Assembly: GCA_903864435.1 (NCBI GenBank)
Contig: CAIPFY010000182.1
Location: 1 to 40,134, forward strand
Length of the DNA: 40,134 nucleotides
Direction of reading: 5' to 3'
Source: an uncultured Chloroflexota bacterium
GTDB taxonomy: Bacteria > Chloroflexota > Anaerolineae > Aggregatilineales > Phototrophicaceae
Shown here: positions 38,936 to 40,134 of the stretch, piece by piece
How the letters are laid out: the number at the start of each line of letters is the position of its first letter
Numbering within the stretch: position 1 is the first letter of the stretch
The notes under the pieces: model-generated
What the model saw: only the letters and a program-made list of their open reading frames with translations
The model's database searches: none
What the model was told of the DNA's origin: nothing
Made by a program: the position numbers and the translations under genes

Positions 38936-40134
38936 ATGGAACTACTGATCGTTTTCATGCTTACGCTGGTCAACGGCGCGTTAGCTATGGCTGAAATCGC
39001 TATTGTTTCGGCGCGAAAAGTGCGGCTTCAACCGTTAGCCGATGATGGCGATGAAGGCGCAAAACGAGCCTTAGAGCTGGCTGCTGCGCCGAATCGCTTC
39101 CTCTCCACTGTACAGATCGGAATCACGCTGGTCGGCGTGCTGAACGGCGCGGTGGCCGGCGCGACCCTATCCAACGAATTGGCTACCACGCTCAACGGCT
39201 TGATACCGGCACTGCAACCGGTCAGTCAGGCCATCGCTTTCAGCGTTGTGGTGGTTTTTACCACCTACATCTCATTGGTCGTAGGCGAATTAGTTCCGAA
39301 ACGGCTGGGGATGCAAAACCCAGAACGTGTCGCACGGTTGATGGCCGCCCCCATGCACCGCCTTTCGCGGCTGACCGCGCCAGTGGTGCGGCTGTTGAGC
39401 TTCTCGACAGATGTGTTGCTGCGCGTGCTAGGCGGATGGCAGACTGATGAACCTCTCGTGACCGAAGATGATATTCACGGCCTGATCGCGCAGGGGGTCG
39501 AAACGGGCGTGTTCGATGAAGATGAGCGCGAAATGGTCGCCGGGGTATTCAGTCTGGATGATATGCGGGTGAGCGCCCTGATGACTCCCCGGACAGAAAT
39601 CGAATGGTTGAATTTGGATGATCCGCCGGAAGCCAACCTCCGCAGAATCGTGGATAGTCAGCATTCACGCTTCCCGGTGGCGCGTGGGTCGCTCGATCAA
39701 GTGGTGGGCATCCTGCGTGCCAAAGATTTACTGAACGCCGCCCTCACAGGCGTTGAACGGCTGAATTTCAACACGCATGTCAAAGAGGCGTTGTATATCC
39801 CGGAGAGCGCCACCGCTGCCCACACGCTGGAACTGTTCAAACAGTCCCAACGCCACATCGCGCTCATTCTGAGCGAATATGGCGGTGTAGAAGGGCTAAT
39901 CACGCTCAATAATCTGGTCGAACAGATTGTGGGCGGCATCGAACCGCCTGAAGCCACTCAACGTGAGGATGGTTCGTGGTTGCTGGATGGATTACTGATG
40001 ATAGAAGACCTCAAGGCGCTATTTGACCTGAGTCTGTTGCCGGGGGAGGAGGATGGACATTTTCAGACCCTCGGTGGTTTCGTCATGGCGCAGTTAGGAC
40101 ATATCCCCGCCGCCGCCGATTCGTTCGATTGGAA
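38936..40134 (+). CDS. CNNM/CBS/CorC-type membrane protein (hemolysin-related), 3' end cut by window
   Basis: Open from ATG 38936 to the last base of the window; 399 codons are visible. Domains: CNNM membrane region (PF01595, about 1-175, starting MELLIVFMLTLVNGALAMAE, with STVQIGITLVGVLNG and VVGELVPKRLGM), a CBS pair (about 215-325: VSALMTPRTEIEWLNLDD, FPVARGSLDQVVGILRAKDLL, IALILSEYGGVEGLITLNNL) and the beginning of a CorC_HlyC domain (DGSWLLDGLLMIEDLKALFD... GGFVMAQLGHIP). Proteins of this type are linked to Mg2+/Co2+ efflux or membrane ion homeostasis. GGAG lies about 14 nt upstream. The stop codon lies outside, likely within tens of codons. Confidence 0.9.
   Translation, partial: MELLIVFMLTLVNGALAMAEIAIVSARKVRLQPLADDGDEGAKRALELAAAPNRFLSTVQIGITLVGVLNGAVAGATLSNELATTLNGLIPALQPVSQAIAFSVVVVFTTYISLVVGELVPKRLGMQNPERVARLMAAPMHRLSRLTAPVVRLLSFSTDVLLRVLGGWQTDEPLVTEDDIHGLIAQGVETGVFDEDEREMVAGVFSLDDMRVSALMTPRTEIEWLNLDDPPEANLRRIVDSQHSRFPVARGSLDQVVGILRAKDLLNAALTGVERLNFNTHVKEALYIPESATAAHTLELFKQSQRHIALILSEYGGVEGLITLNNLVEQIVGGIEPPEATQREDGSWLLDGLLMIEDLKALFDLSLLPGEEDGHFQTLGGFVMAQLGHIPAAADSFDW

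Noticed and set aside
1-40134. tRNA, rRNA, CRISPR arrays, insertion sequences, prophage
   Set aside because: No cloverleaf-like GC/TTCAA arrangement, spaced direct repeats, transposase or phage gene was found on reading the gaps. A covariance-model scan was not possible, so small RNAs may be missed.

Overview
This window looks like chromosomal DNA of a GC-rich (about 60% by eye) member of the Chloroflexota, probably Anaerolineae or a related class. The assignment is an inference from gene content: large Ser/Thr kinases with C-terminal membrane segments, 2TM-domain proteins, a flotillin-like SPFH protein, TolB-like propellers with N-terminal anchors, an SH3b/CARDB lipoprotein, a DUF4013 membrane protein, an RhaSTPQ-type sugar transporter and a Rieske/cytochrome b/cytochrome c module. 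No rRNA, tRNA, CRISPR array, insertion sequence or prophage was seen. Most start sites below were chosen from Shine-Dalgarno spacing, stop/start overlaps or family length.

Layout. 1-435: 3' end of a propeller-like protein, followed with no gap by a glycerate kinase. 1556-4961 (minus): a membrane Ser/Thr kinase translationally coupled to a conserved protein of unknown function. 5041-9462 (minus): a respiratory quinol-oxidising module (Rieske, long fused cytochrome b, diheme cytochrome c, terminator, then a monoheme cytochrome c) behind a near-consensus promoter. 9720-11779: CorA-type metal channel and RNase D. 11840-13302: a dienelactone-hydrolase-fold protein that appears to lack catalytic residues, coupled to LipB. 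13274-13926 (minus): a two-gene cassette of a small helical protein and an HNH endonuclease. 13997-14865: two hypothetical genes. 15104-16906 (minus): an SPFH protein with an internal duplication. 17279-18538: a lipoprotein. 18791-21299: two equal-length, tandemly duplicated MFS exporters.

21364-28675 (minus) is an L-rhamnose-type uptake and catabolism operon in the order kinase, ABC ATPase, two permeases, binding protein, class II aldolase. The binding-protein gene has a likely internal promoter. No isomerase gene is in the window. 28971-30485 holds an MBL-fold hydrolase and an unknown helical protein. 30482-34030 (minus) is a four-gene operon (anchored propeller, TlpA-like thioredoxin, DUF4013 protein, CutC). 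34139-36238 (minus) holds a 2TM protein and a second Ser/Thr kinase whose reading frame is broken between the kinase domain and its own 2TM tail. The right end has an orphan histidine kinase, a GNAT acetyltransferase and a CNNM/CBS/CorC-type protein cut by the window end.

The items most worth follow-up are the HNH two-gene cassette, the kinase coupled to an unknown protein, the interrupted kinase-2TM gene with a tail motif shared with its neighbour, the catalytically stripped hydrolase beside LipB, and the coiled-coil insertion and C-terminal extension in the bc-type complex.
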